In this document: piece after piece, positions 53,598 through 61,502 of the stretch
Layout of the letters: each line of letters begins with the position of its first letter
Position numbering within the stretch: position 1 is the stretch's first letter
Assembly: GCF_042263505.1 (NCBI RefSeq)
Contig: NZ_JBHKFI010000007.1
Location: 1-64,000 of the forward strand
Source of the DNA: Bacillus_BE sp042263505
GTDB taxonomy: Bacteria > Bacillota > Bacilli > Bacillales > Cytobacillaceae
Length of the DNA stretch: 64,000 bases
Direction of reading: 5' to 3'
Made by a program: the position numbers and the translations under genes
The notes under the pieces: model-generated
Seen by the model: the letters and a program-made list of their open reading frames with translations, nothing else
What the model was told of the DNA's origin: nothing
Database searches by the model: none

Positions 53598-53740
53598 TTT
53601 GAACTTCTCACCGCTTAACAACCTTACGGTCCTTTTGAAGCGGGAGATTCCTACGAACACCAAAGTATCCTTTAGTTATCTTAGTAGGCGATCCCCGCAG
53701 TCCCTGCGGTTAGAAGTCTTATCGCTTCATTCTTTAGATT
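53598..53740 (-). ncRNA. Putative omega RNA (reRNA) and right end of the tnpB element
   Basis: Starting inside the 3' end of tnpB and running downstream on the minus strand are the paired blocks GCAGGGACTGC, CCCGCTTC...GAAG..., and CCGTAAGG...GTTAAGCGGTGAG, ending at GTTCAAA (53604-53598). The C-terminal TnpB overlap, GC-rich stems and a TTCAA(A) end are characteristic of the guide RNAs produced by IS200/IS605 and IS1341-type elements. The boundary is inferred from the TTCAAA end. Confidence 0.65.
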
Positions 53741-54859
53741 TTGCCCTGCGTTAATATCCCTTTGATGATGTATGCCACAAGTAGGGCATTTCCATTCACG
53801 CAATGCGAGATTTTTAACGTCTTTGTTTTGATAGCCACAACAGGAACAAAGCTGACTGGAAGGAAAGTTTTTCGCAACCGTTACGACTTGTTTTCCATAC
53901 CATTTTGCTTTGTACTCCATTATGTTTTTGAATTGTGACCATGATACTTCACTAATGGCTTTGGCAAGCTTGTGATTCTTTAACATATTGCTTACTGACA
54001 AATCTTCCATACCGATGATATCGTGTTTTTTGATGATCTCGGTAGAAATTTTGTGTAAGTAATCATTTCTTGCTTGAGTCATTTTTTCATGAATACGAGC
54101 CATTTTCTTTTTGGATTTGGACCAATTGGCCCCGCCTAATGTTCGTCTACTCATGATTCTTTGTGCTTTAGCCAATTTTTCTTCTAGCGTACGAAAGAAT
54201 TTTGGATTATCGTAAGTCGTACCGTCTGATAGTATGGCAAAGTCTTTAAGACCAACATCTATCCCAATCACTGAATTGGTTTTCGGTAGTTCTACTATTT
54301 CGACTTCTGTTCCTATTGAGATGAAGTATTTACCTGATGGGTTACGTCTAATCGTGGTATTTAGAATACGTCCTTCGACTTCTCGACTTTTGGCAAAACG
54401 GACAAGACCGAGTTTGGGCAGTTTAATGGAATGGTCTATAATCGCAATATTTCCATTTGTATATTTAGTGGTATAAGACTGAAGAGGATTCTTTTTTGAT
54501 TTAAAGCGTGGATATTTATTCTGCTTTCGATAATATCTGTTGAAAGAATCAGCTAAGTTTTCAACGGACTTCTGCAAGGCAATACTATCCACTTCTTTCA
54601 AAAAGGGATAATTCTCTTTTAATTTTGGAATGGCTTTAACTGTTTCGTTTTTACTTAAGCATTTACCCTTCCAGTTATTTGCTGGGAGCTGGCCATTTTG
54701 AACCATTTCTTCAACCATGTACCAATAGGCATCTTTGTTTTTCTGTTCTCCCAAAAAGAAGTTAAACACAAATCTAGAGCAACCGATTGTTTTGTTGATC
54801 AGTTCTATTTGCTTTTTATTGGGATAGATACGAAACTTAAACGCTTTATTAACCAACAC
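53681..54859 (-). CDS. tnpB: TnpB RNA-guided nuclease (IS605 OrfB)
   Basis: A 392-residue TnpB, full length and apparently intact. The RuvC catalytic residues are Asp201 (IGIDVGLKDFA), Glu285 (IGMEDLSVSNM) and Asp368 (HQRDINAGQNL). A zinc finger has C338-x2-C341 and C358-x2-C361. The N-terminal helix-turn-helix begins AFKFRIYPNKKQ. Such proteins cut DNA matching the element's guide RNA beside a short TAM, helping the element persist. The GTG start follows GGAGGTG. No tnpA is adjacent, so it is of the IS1341/tnpB-only kind. Confidence 0.93.
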   Translation of the reverse strand: MLVNKAFKFRIYPNKKQIELINKTIGCSRFVFNFFLGEQKNKDAYWYMVEEMVQNGQLPANNWKGKCLSKNETVKAIPKLKENYPFLKEVDSIALQKSVENLADSFNRYYRKQNKYPRFKSKKNPLQSYTTKYTNGNIAIIDHSIKLPKLGLVRFAKSREVEGRILNTTIRRNPSGKYFISIGTEVEIVELPKTNSVIGIDVGLKDFAILSDGTTYDNPKFFRTLEEKLAKAQRIMSRRTLGGANWSKSKKKMARIHEKMTQARNDYLHKISTEIIKKHDIIGMEDLSVSNMLKNHKLAKAISEVSWSQFKNIMEYKAKWYGKQVVTVAKNFPSSQLCSCCGYQNKDVKNLALREWKCPTCGIHHQRDINAGQNLKNEAIRLLTAGTAGIAY

Positions 54860-55172
54860 TGTATTTCACCTCCATTTAACGAACGCTTGTTCTTATTATA
54901 CCGTAGGAGGAAGATTTTGGCTATCACCAACCGACATTCATCTCCCACCTACTTACTGGGCAGCAACCCTTCACGTTTCTTGGAGGCCACTGAAAAAGTG
55001 TTGATTTTTGAAAAATCACTTTTTTTAGGGGGCCAAATATGACTCCTCATATAGTAAACGGCGCTTAGAAGCGAATCTGAGAGCTCGTTTTTCGTTTCCA
55101 AATTTCCGTTTTTTAATAGTTGGACTTTTTCAGTGGCCTCGTTCCTTGAGGTGGGAGTCTTCTGGCGGAAAA
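54860..55172 (-). mobile_element. Left end of the tnpB element
   Basis: This AT-rich leader of tnpB ends with a structured left terminus: CTCCCACCT at 54943-54951 is answered by AGGTGGGAG at 55150-55158. The inverted pair is now split by a 158-bp insertion. On the minus strand the element appears to begin after TTTTTAT near 55173, a plausible IS605-type target tetranucleotide. Confidence 0.55.
54983..55140. mobile_element. 158-bp MITE-like element nested in the tnpB left end
   Basis: A perfect 17-bp terminal inverted repeat, GAGGCCACTGAAAAAGT, bounds the segment. It has no coding capacity. The flanks GTTTCTTG (54975-54982) and GTTCCTTG (55141-55148) look like an 8-bp target duplication with one mismatch. 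The CACTGAAAAAGT tip recalls IS1182/IS4-type ends, so a full-length transposase elsewhere may mobilise it. Confidence 0.8.
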
Positions 55173-55181
55173 GGATAAAAA

Positions 55182-56354
55182 CTAAATAGAAACTAACATT
55201 TCCTTCCTATGCTCCAATTTTCGATACACATACGCTAGCAGCATGGATGGAATGGTGCAAACAATCATGCCGATGAAGGCGTATCTTGGCTCGATTTCGT
55301 ATAAGTAGCCGCCGAAAATAGTAAATACGGCAGTGCTCCAGCTAAGTGCAAGAGCTGAATACATACCTTGTGCTTTTGGTATTTTCGAATGGGGAATATG
55401 ATTGATTAAGTATTTCATAAAGGCAAAATGCCCCATTGCAAATGAACAGGAATGTAATGTTTGCGCAATACTGAAAACAATAACATTGGGAAAGGCAAAT
55501 ATTAATATCCAACGTACGGATGAACCAAGCGCTGCAAGTGTTAGCAAGGAGCCTACTGAAAATTTATGAAAGACACGATCGGCAATCGAGAAGAAAATGA
55601 TTTCTGCAATCACGGCAATGTTAATAATGACACCAATTAAATATTGGGGTGCATGAATTTCCTGTAAAAAAATATAACCATAGTTATAGTATGAAGCGTG
55701 TGCTGCTTGCAGTAAGATTACAATGACAAGGATTAAACCAAAGTGTTTGATGCGAAATAGTTCCAACATTCCGCCTTTTTTGGTTTGCTCTATTTTGGGC
55801 TTTTCTGATAAAACCACGGGTGTACGCATAAAACCAAGAAACACTAATACCGATATACCTATTAACAGCGCCCATAAAATCACTTTATCTCCAAGCGCAC
55901 CTGTAAAGAAGGATAAGATCATACCTCCTACGACAAACCCGATGGATCCCCACGAGCGGCTCTTCCCGTAATGCCTTAATAGCCTTTTTTGCACAAGGGC
56001 ACTGGCTGCGCTATCTAAAGCAGGCATCAATGTCGGGTAAAAGAAATGCAAAAGTAATGTTACCACAAGTAAGCTGGTAAAAGAGGTTGCCGGAATATAA
56101 CCTAGAATAGAAATAAATGTGGCAATTGCCATCCCATTTAATAAGGTTTTACTACTAAATTTCTCCGATAAATAAGGAAACACAAATAATGTAGCAAGTC
56201 CTCTAACCACCAAACCCAGGCTCATAATTAAACTAGCTTGTGAAACTGAAGTCCCTTTTGTATGAATCATCCATCCTGTCCAATAGGGAAGAAAGACGCC
56301 CCATGTCATATAAAAACTAAAAAATTGTCTGCTCATCCAGCGTTGTGTGTTCAT
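55182..56354 (-). CDS. MFS transporter (HcaT/MFS_1-like)
   Basis: A 390-residue major facilitator with twelve helices. It begins MNTQRWMSRQFFSFYMTWGVFLPYWTGWM, in which the conserved N-terminal aromatic/proline region is like the phenylpropionate permease HcaT and the LacY-like MFS_1 group. The loop between helices 4 and 5 has RHYGKSRSWGSIGFVVGG. I chose the ATG at 56354 with GGAGG 8 nt upstream. It is divergent from a Crp-family regulator with a 30-bp palindrome between them, so it is likely the regulated target. The substrate is not evident; nucleosides or aromatic acids are possible. Confidence 0.85.
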   Translation of the reverse strand: MNTQRWMSRQFFSFYMTWGVFLPYWTGWMIHTKGTSVSQASLIMSLGLVVRGLATLFVFPYLSEKFSSKTLLNGMAIATFISILGYIPATSFTSLLVVTLLLHFFYPTLMPALDSAASALVQKRLLRHYGKSRSWGSIGFVVGGMILSFFTGALGDKVILWALLIGISVLVFLGFMRTPVVLSEKPKIEQTKKGGMLELFRIKHFGLILVIVILLQAAHASYYNYGYIFLQEIHAPQYLIGVIINIAVIAEIIFFSIADRVFHKFSVGSLLTLAALGSSVRWILIFAFPNVIVFSIAQTLHSCSFAMGHFAFMKYLINHIPHSKIPKAQGMYSALALSWSTAVFTIFGGYLYEIEPRYAFIGMIVCTIPSMLLAYVYRKLEHRKEMLVSI

Positions 56355-56396
56355 TCTGTTTTCCTCCATTGCTTGCATCATATCATGGCGATAAGT

Positions 56397-56426
56397 ACAA
56401 TAATATGAGATATCTCATATTATTGT
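56397..56426. promoter_or_regulatory. Perfect 30-bp palindrome between MFS and Crp-family genes
   Basis: ACAATAATATGAGAT is followed immediately by its complement ATCTCATATTATTGT, 10 bp before the Crp-family start codon. A perfect dyad of this length in a divergent promoter is almost certainly the operator of the adjacent regulator. Confidence 0.85.
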
Positions 56427-56435
56427 AGGTGGATT

Positions 56436-57107
56436 ATGGAAATATATAAAAATGAGAAAAGGCGACGCTTTTTAGAGGAGCATTCTGTTGCTCATCTATT
56501 TTCCTTTCCAATTGAAGAATTTATACAAGTTCATGAATATAAACGAGATGAATGGATTATTCAAGAAGGCAAAAGACCGGATTTCTTATTTTATGTCATT
56601 GAAGGAAAAGCCAAAATTTATGTAACCCATCAAAATGGGAAAACTTCCTTAATCAATTTTATCAATGAAAATGAGTATATTGGGGAAATGGAGTTATTAA
56701 ATGAGGTGTACTATACGAAGGGAATTCAGACCTCCACCAAGACCATTTGCTTGGCCCTTCCTTTTCATAGCTGCCGCAAACAGATTCTAGAAGATGCTTT
56801 ATTCTTGCGTGAATTAACCAAATTTTTAAGCCTAAAAGCAACCCAAATGGCAGCAAAGTATTCACAGAGCCTCGCTTTCCCGCTTGAAAACCGGCTTGCG
56901 GATTTTATTTTACAAACTGCTGATGAAGAGGTCTATAAGGAGAAGCATGTAATCGTTTGTGATTATTTAGGAGTTTCCTATAGGCATCTATTGCATGTGC
57001 TTGCACAGTTTTGCCATAAAGGGTATTTGCAAAAAGAAGGAAGAAACTATCGTATAAAACAGCACAATTCTCTACATGAACTTGCCGAGATGCTGAGGAA
57101 CAAGTAA
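56436..57107 (+). CDS. Crp-family transcriptional regulator (YeiL-like)
   Basis: A 223-residue regulator with a beta-barrel sensor domain (IIQEGKRPDFLFYVIEGKAKIYV) and a C-terminal helix-turn-helix in VCDYLGVSYRHLLHVLAQFCHKGYLQKEG. It resembles E. coli YeiL, a stationary-phase Crp-like protein, in the short DYLGVSYRHLLHVL recognition region. It starts at an ATG after GTAGGTGG, directly behind a 30-bp palindrome, which it probably binds to control itself and the divergent MFS gene. No ligand can be inferred. Confidence 0.88.
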   Translation: MEIYKNEKRRRFLEEHSVAHLFSFPIEEFIQVHEYKRDEWIIQEGKRPDFLFYVIEGKAKIYVTHQNGKTSLINFINENEYIGEMELLNEVYYTKGIQTSTKTICLALPFHSCRKQILEDALFLRELTKFLSLKATQMAAKYSQSLAFPLENRLADFILQTADEEVYKEKHVIVCDYLGVSYRHLLHVLAQFCHKGYLQKEGRNYRIKQHNSLHELAEMLRNK

Positions 57108-57220
57108 CCATTTTAAGGTTTTGATTGATCGAAACTCCCACACTTTTTTAAGGTAGTTATAGGGTTTAGGAATAACTTAAATATAGTTTATCCTATATTA
57201 TCTAAGAAAGGAGTACGATC

Positions 57221-57607
57221 ATGTCAATTTCTATCAATGTTGGTTAAGTAGAAATGGATGAATTGGTATTAGGCCTCCATACATTAGATGCTATTAGTCA
57301 AAATGAAGGGATGAAAGGGATAGATATTGTCTATGAGTTAAATGTTACCAAAGGTGCCATATCAAAAGTGACCAAAAAATTATTGGCTCAAGGGTTGATA
57401 GAAAAGGAATAACGCCCGACGAATCTGAAGGAAATTTATTTTTATGTCACCCCACTGGGGGAAGAATTATCGAAATTACATCAACAGCTCTATTTGGAAT
57501 ATGATAAAAAAACCCTGAAATTGTTTAAGAGCTATGACTCAGGTTCTCTTGAAATTGTGGCTGATTTTCTAGAAAAGCTCTCTCGTATTCAAGATCATCA
57601 TTCATAA
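57221..57607 (+). pseudogene. MarR-family regulator with two in-frame stops
   Basis: From an ATG with AAGAAAGGAG upstream the single reading frame encodes a MarR-like protein (MDELVLGLHTLDAISQNEGM; GAISKVTKKLLAQGLIEKE; TPLGEELSKLHQQLYLEY) but carries TAA at codon 9 (57245) and codon 64 (57410). There are no frameshifts. The second stop falls where relatives have a Tyr/Gln before RP-x-N-x-KEIYF. It is either a recent pseudogene or, less likely, depends on reinitiation at the ATG of codon 12. A gene it would regulate is not evident. Confidence 0.85.
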
Positions 57608-57689
57608 AGAGTGAATACGTTTATGTAGGGATACTAAAATTGAAATGCGATAACCACATGGTTGATTCGTCTGCTTAAACTCCAATGAG

Positions 57690-57968
57690 TTAGTTACGTT
57701 TTTTTCGAAAGGAAAGGATTGCAGTTTTCAGCGCCGCGTACGAACCAATGGCCGCATATCCATAAAACCATCCCATAAATAGTCCAGATAAAATGGAATG
57801 ATGATGACTGATAAAAATTGAGATTAATAATCCAATGGCAAGAGCAATTAAGGGAACAAACTGCTTTTGCAGGTTCAGTAACATTTTAATAAATTGCGTC
57901 AATATTATAATGAACGGAACAGCCAAAAGAACATCCCAAATGTTTGTATAGATTGTTGGAAATTCCAT
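57690..57968 (-). CDS. Small three-helix membrane protein (holin-like)
   Basis: A 92-residue protein with three predicted helices (about 9-29, 36-55, 60-80) and a basic tail (SFRKKRN). The size and topology resemble phage holins and holin-like Bacillus proteins, but there is no phage gene or endolysin nearby. The ATG at 57968 has AGAGGTG upstream; a GTG at 57977 is less likely. It has no recognised function. Confidence 0.55.
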   Translation of the reverse strand: MEFPTIYTNIWDVLLAVPFIIILTQFIKMLLNLQKQFVPLIALAIGLLISIFISHHHSILSGLFMGWFYGYAAIGSYAALKTAILSFRKKRN

Positions 57969-58096
57969 GAGATACACCTCTTTAGCGGTGAGTTTATACT
58001 ATGTTTGATAAGGTTTATCCTTTTATTTTTGCCACTAAGGGTTGGAAAATATGCTCTCATATTTTTGGATCCTACCATAAAATATGAACAAAGAGA

Positions 58097-58124
58097 AAAG
58101 ACTACCTAAAGAGGGTAGTCTTTC
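58097..58124. terminator. Bidirectional terminator downstream of cotD
   Basis: AAAGACTACC and GGTAGTCTTT form a 10-bp stem with a short loop. Confidence 0.8.
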
Positions 58125-58167
58125 CAAAAAGATGCAAAACGGCATCTAATCCATTCGTCCATTTAGG

Positions 58168-58557
58168 TCAACAAGGCTTATAAGGCACGCCACACATAAA
58201 ATGCTGTTGGTAGCATTCATTTACGCAGGACTCAGTATGTGGGAAGTAGTGTTTGTGTTGAGTAAGATGTTTATTTACGGTTGTTGTATGGGAAGGATGG
58301 ATGTGTGATACTTCTTTTGTGAATAAATTTGTTTTTACATATTGCTGCCCTGGTGAAACTAATGGTGGATCGTACTGAGTCGGAAATGCTTTTGGTGGGC
58401 AGTATTGAGGTGAACATCCTGGATGACCAGGCATTGCACCCATAGGGCCCATTGCATCCATGGGACCCATGGGACCCATAGGACCCATTGCACCCATAGG
58501 ACCCATAGGACCCATAGGACCACCAGCATAAGGATTTCCCCAATTTCTGTTACTCAT
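58168..58557 (-). CDS. cotD: CotD-family spore coat protein
   Basis: A 129-residue protein. Residues 10-45 are a low-complexity run of GPMGPMGAM triplets. The C-terminal part is CotD-like: CPPKAFPTQYDPP, HIHPSHTTTVNKH, then HKHYFPHTES with several cysteines (CVNECYQQHFMCGVPYKPC). CotD is an inner-coat protein of Bacillus spores, made in the mother cell under sigma-K and GerE. The ATG has AAAGGAGG upstream. The Gly-Pro-Met repeat is a variable insert, prone to length change. Confidence 0.92.
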   Translation of the reverse strand: MSNRNWGNPYAGGPMGPMGPMGAMGPMGPMGPMDAMGPMGAMPGHPGCSPQYCPPKAFPTQYDPPLVSPGQQYVKTNLFTKEVSHIHPSHTTTVNKHLTQHKHYFPHTESCVNECYQQHFMCGVPYKPC

Positions 58558-58814
58558 ATGAAAACCTCCTTTTATTTTTGACAATAACAGTTTATGTAAG
58601 GATTGTGCAGTTGGACTAGTTGAATACCTACTTATTCAAAAAAATAGTAGGTTTTTTTCATTATATGGATATATGAACTAGAAAATTTATTTGAATTTCT
58701 GTATATGATTTAAGTTCATATTTATTGCTCTGGTTTGTTCTTAAATCTTTTTCGAAGTGGATGGTATGATGAAGATAGATTTTCTCTATTCCTAAAAAAG
58801 GAGAATCATTTTCG

Positions 58815-58937
58815 ATGAAGAGAATTCTGAATTATACATCATCTGATTTTAAAAAAATGAATGTTTCTGAGTTAAAGTTAGCGATTCGCGGCCGCAGTCA
58901 TACTTATACAAGAATGGCCGCTTCTATATTAAGGTGA
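58815..58937 (+). pseudogene. Truncated gene start, 40 codons
   Basis: An ATG with AAAGGAG starts a frame MKRILNYTSSDFKKMNVSEL KLAIR, then GRSHTYTRMAASILR and stop. The first 25 residues look like the start of a longer enzyme that I cannot name with certainty; the rest looks unrelated. The join lies at a GCGGCCGC site next to a short inverted repeat (GCGGCCGCAG..GAATGGCCGC). It is likely an internally deleted gene. Confidence 0.4.
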
Positions 58938-59076
58938 TCACCTATAATCGGTAAAACTTATAAATAACTCTCTATTTAAATACACAGGAAAAGATTGGAG
59001 TAAACCTTCAGTTTTCCCTGTGTTTTTTATTGGAGAAGAAGGGATAAATTTTTATAAAAATTTTCCAAAATAGTCA
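58938..59076. other. Intergenic
   Basis: CACAGGAAAA / TTTTCCCTGTG (58982-59022) makes a loose hairpin with TTTTTATT after it, a possible terminator for the truncated gene. Nothing else is seen. Confidence 0.4.
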
Positions 59077-59127
59077 TTGACCGAATCGGTTTATGTGGTT
59101 ATACTGGTGTAAACCGAATCGGTTGAT
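59077..59127 (+). promoter_or_regulatory. Promoter with two TetR operators
   Basis: TTGACC (59077-59082), a 17-bp spacer and TATACT (59100-59105) form a good sigma-A promoter. The near-palindrome ACCGAATCGGTT occurs twice: over the -35 (59080-59091) and just after the -10 (59113-59124), 33 bp apart. Two dimers on the same helix face, three turns apart, would give tight autorepression. Confidence 0.85.
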
Positions 59128-59148
59128 AAGGTGTGGGAGGTGGTATAT

Positions 59149-59757
59149 TTGGAGAAATTTTTCGGTTTGCCAGTAGAAAAGCAAAACACTATCATTGATG
59201 CAGCTCTTACTTCTTTTGGGAAGAATGGCTATAAGAAAGCATCGATCAGTGAAATTGCCCAAGCAGCTGGAATTTCAAAGGCGATGGTCTTTCATTATTT
59301 TGGAACAAAAAAAACGTTATATTTATTTTTAATCCGCTTTTGTGGCAAAACCTTAATGGATGAAGTTAATAAAAATTTTGATCCGAACGTTACCGATTTC
59401 TTTGACCGCATTAAGATGGCGGGGGATATTGAATTTGAGGTGATGAAGAGGCATCCTGCTATCATTTCATTTTTAAAGAGCTTATACCAGGAAAGAGACG
59501 AGGAAGTAAAGTCTGAGATTCAGTCCATGATGGCGGATAAAGAAGCAAAGGATTTCCAAATGAAAATTGCATTCGATGGAATAGATACTTCCAAATTTAA
59601 GGATAATGTGGATCCAAAACAAGTGGTAAAGATGTTGATGTGGATGTCTGAAGGGTGCTTTATCCACTTAGAAAATATGGAAGGAGCACATTTCGATTTA
59701 TTATATCAGGAATATATTGACTGCTTCAATCTATTGAAAAATGCCTTTTATAAATGA
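59149..59757 (+). CDS. TetR/AcrR-family transcriptional regulator
   Basis: A 202-residue TetR-type regulator with DNA-binding region NTIIDAALTSFGKNGYKKASISEIAQAAGISKAMVFHYFGTK. The start is a TTG at 59149, 7 nt after GGGAGGTGG; the ATG at 59131 is ahead of it and rejected. Two operator copies surround its promoter. The next gene starts 20 bp downstream, so the regulator heads the ABC-2 transporter operon and most likely represses it. Effector unknown. Confidence 0.93.
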   Translation: MEKFFGLPVEKQNTIIDAALTSFGKNGYKKASISEIAQAAGISKAMVFHYFGTKKTLYLFLIRFCGKTLMDEVNKNFDPNVTDFFDRIKMAGDIEFEVMKRHPAIISFLKSLYQERDEEVKSEIQSMMADKEAKDFQMKIAFDGIDTSKFKDNVDPKQVVKMLMWMSEGCFIHLENMEGAHFDLLYQEYIDCFNLLKNAFYK

Positions 59758-59777
59758 GAGTCAGGAGGAGAAACGTC

Positions 59778-60659
59778 ATGAGTGTGATTGAATTGAAAAA
59801 TCTCACAAAGCAATACGGGAAGGCAAGGGGAATTGAAAATGTGAATCTGAATATCGAACAGGGCGAGATTTTCGGATTTATTGGACCTAATGGTGCTGGA
59901 AAATCAACAACTATCCGAACCTTATTGGGATTGCTTCATCCTACAAGCGGTACAGCGACTATTTTTGGGAAAAGCTGTTTTGAACATCCTGAGGTAAGAA
60001 AAGAACTGGGGTATTTGCCATCAGAAGTATTTTACTACGATAATATGCGGGTGATTGACTTACTGAAATATTCCGCTAGTTTTTATAAAAAAGATTGTAC
60101 AAAGCGAATCCATGAGCTTGCAGAAGCGATGAATCTTGATTTGAAAAAGAAAATTGATGATCTTTCATTTGGCAATAAGAAAAAGGTTGGGATTGTGCAA
60201 GGTCTGCTACATGAACCAAAATTGATTATTCTTGATGAGCCAACAGGCGGACTGGATCCTTTGATGCAGCAAAAATTCTTTGAGCTAATCAGAGAGGAGA
60301 ACAAGAAGGGCGCTACGGTATTCTTTTCCTCTCACATTCTTACGGAAGTACAAAAGATGTGTGATCGGGTTGCCTTTATTAAAGAAGGGAAAATTATCCA
60401 GCTTGAAAAAATAAGCACACTTCAAGCAAACAACTATAAGAAAATTAGTCTTGAAACAAAATCCAGTTTGGATTTAGGTGTATTTAATCTTGATGGAGTA
60501 AGTAATTGTAAAATGAAGGGCAATACGGCCAACTTTATGTATAGAGGAGATATTAATACGATTATTAAACGAATTTCTGAATTAGAACTTCTCAATATTT
60601 CGATTGATGAGCCGGATTTAGAAGAAATCTTTTTACACTATTATGAAAAGGAGAGCTGA
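59778..60659 (+). CDS. ABC-2 transporter ATP-binding protein
   Basis: A 293-residue ATPase. Walker A is GPNGAGKSTT, the signature LSFGNKKKVG (a variant of LSGGQ; Ser-Phe-Gly in place of Ser-Gly-Gly), Walker B IILDEPTGGLDP, H-loop SSHIL. The C-terminal 70 residues form the usual accessory domain of the BcrA/CcmA type. The ATG has GGAGG 9 nt upstream. It energises the two membrane proteins that follow. Substrate unknown; antibiotics and lipids are precedents. Confidence 0.94.
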   Translation: MSVIELKNLTKQYGKARGIENVNLNIEQGEIFGFIGPNGAGKSTTIRTLLGLLHPTSGTATIFGKSCFEHPEVRKELGYLPSEVFYYDNMRVIDLLKYSASFYKKDCTKRIHELAEAMNLDLKKKIDDLSFGNKKKVGIVQGLLHEPKLIILDEPTGGLDPLMQQKFFELIREENKKGATVFFSSHILTEVQKMCDRVAFIKEGKIIQLEKISTLQANNYKKISLETKSSLDLGVFNLDGVSNCKMKGNTANFMYRGDINTIIKRISELELLNISIDEPDLEEIFLHYYEKES

Positions 60660-60664
60660 GCAGC

Positions 60665-61468
60665 ATGAATATGTATTGGCATGAACTTAAGTCATTGCGA
60701 AAAACTACTATTCTTTGGGCGATTGCCATTATTGCCCTTGCTGCGCTTTTTCTCTCCATTTATTCAGGTGTAGCGAAAGACGCAGAAGATTTTAAGGAAT
60801 TATTAGGTAATTACCCTGCTTCAATAAGGGCGATGCTTAATGTGCATCTTGAGTATTTTTCTTCTATTCTGGGGTTTTATTCTATGCTTTTTTCTTTTAT
60901 TTCACTCTGTGGGGCTATTCAAGGGATGAATTTTGGTGTTTCCGCATTGTCAAAAGAAACTCGAGAGAGGACGGCTGATTTTCTCTTAGTCAAACCTGTT
61001 GCTCGATCTGCGATTGTCAGTGCTAAAGTTTTGGCTTCTTTAACGATGATTTTAGTAACAGACATCGTATTTTATGGAGCATTGATGGTGATGGTCAACC
61101 TGATCGATACGGGGAGTTATAATGAAAAGGCATTTTTCCTAATCAATTTATCTATGCTCTTTTTACAACTGATTTTCTTTGCTGTTGGGTTGGTTATTTC
61201 CGTGTTTTTTAACAAACTTAAGTCTGTACTTCCCATTTCGCTTGGAGTGGTTTTGGGATTTTATATGATTAGTGCTCTGCTTGCGACCGGAAAAAATGAC
61301 GAAGTAGTACGTTTTGTTTCTCCTTTTAGTTATTTTGAAACGGCTTATATTATCCAAAATATAGGTTATGATGTTCCTTATCTTGTGGCCAGTGCTGTTA
61401 TAATCCTTGTGGCGATTACGGCAACCTATTGGATCTATATCAAGAAGGATATCCACACGGTGAACTAA
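60665..61468 (+). CDS. ABC-2 type permease
   Basis: A 267-residue membrane protein with six helices, beginning MNMYWHELKSLRKTTILWA. SKETRERTADFLLVKPVARS is the conserved cytoplasmic loop of ABC-2 permeases of the BcrB/YhaP group. It follows the ATPase after 5 bp with AAGGAG upstream. It forms a heterodimeric channel with the next gene's product. Confidence 0.92.
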   Translation: MNMYWHELKSLRKTTILWAIAIIALAALFLSIYSGVAKDAEDFKELLGNYPASIRAMLNVHLEYFSSILGFYSMLFSFISLCGAIQGMNFGVSALSKETRERTADFLLVKPVARSAIVSAKVLASLTMILVTDIVFYGALMVMVNLIDTGSYNEKAFFLINLSMLFLQLIFFAVGLVISVFFNKLKSVLPISLGVVLGFYMISALLATGKNDEVVRFVSPFSYFETAYIIQNIGYDVPYLVASAVIILVAITATYWIYIKKDIHTVN

Positions 61469-61502
61469 TGAGCCGTGAAATAGATGAAAAGGAGGACTGA
61501 TG

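Noticed and set aside
53396..53611. 71-codon reverse frame next to the tnpB element
   Set aside because: It covers a perfect terminator-like hairpin and the element boundary; no ribosome site.
57690..57968. Phage holin with a nearby prophage
   Set aside because: Topology fits a holin, but there is no endolysin, portal, capsid or integrase gene in the window, so a prophage call is not supported.
58271..58543. Gly/Tyr/Ser-rich reverse frame overlapping cotD
   Set aside because: It is the alternative frame of the GGN-CCN-ATG repeat in cotD, lacks a ribosome site, and the cotD frame has clear family homology.
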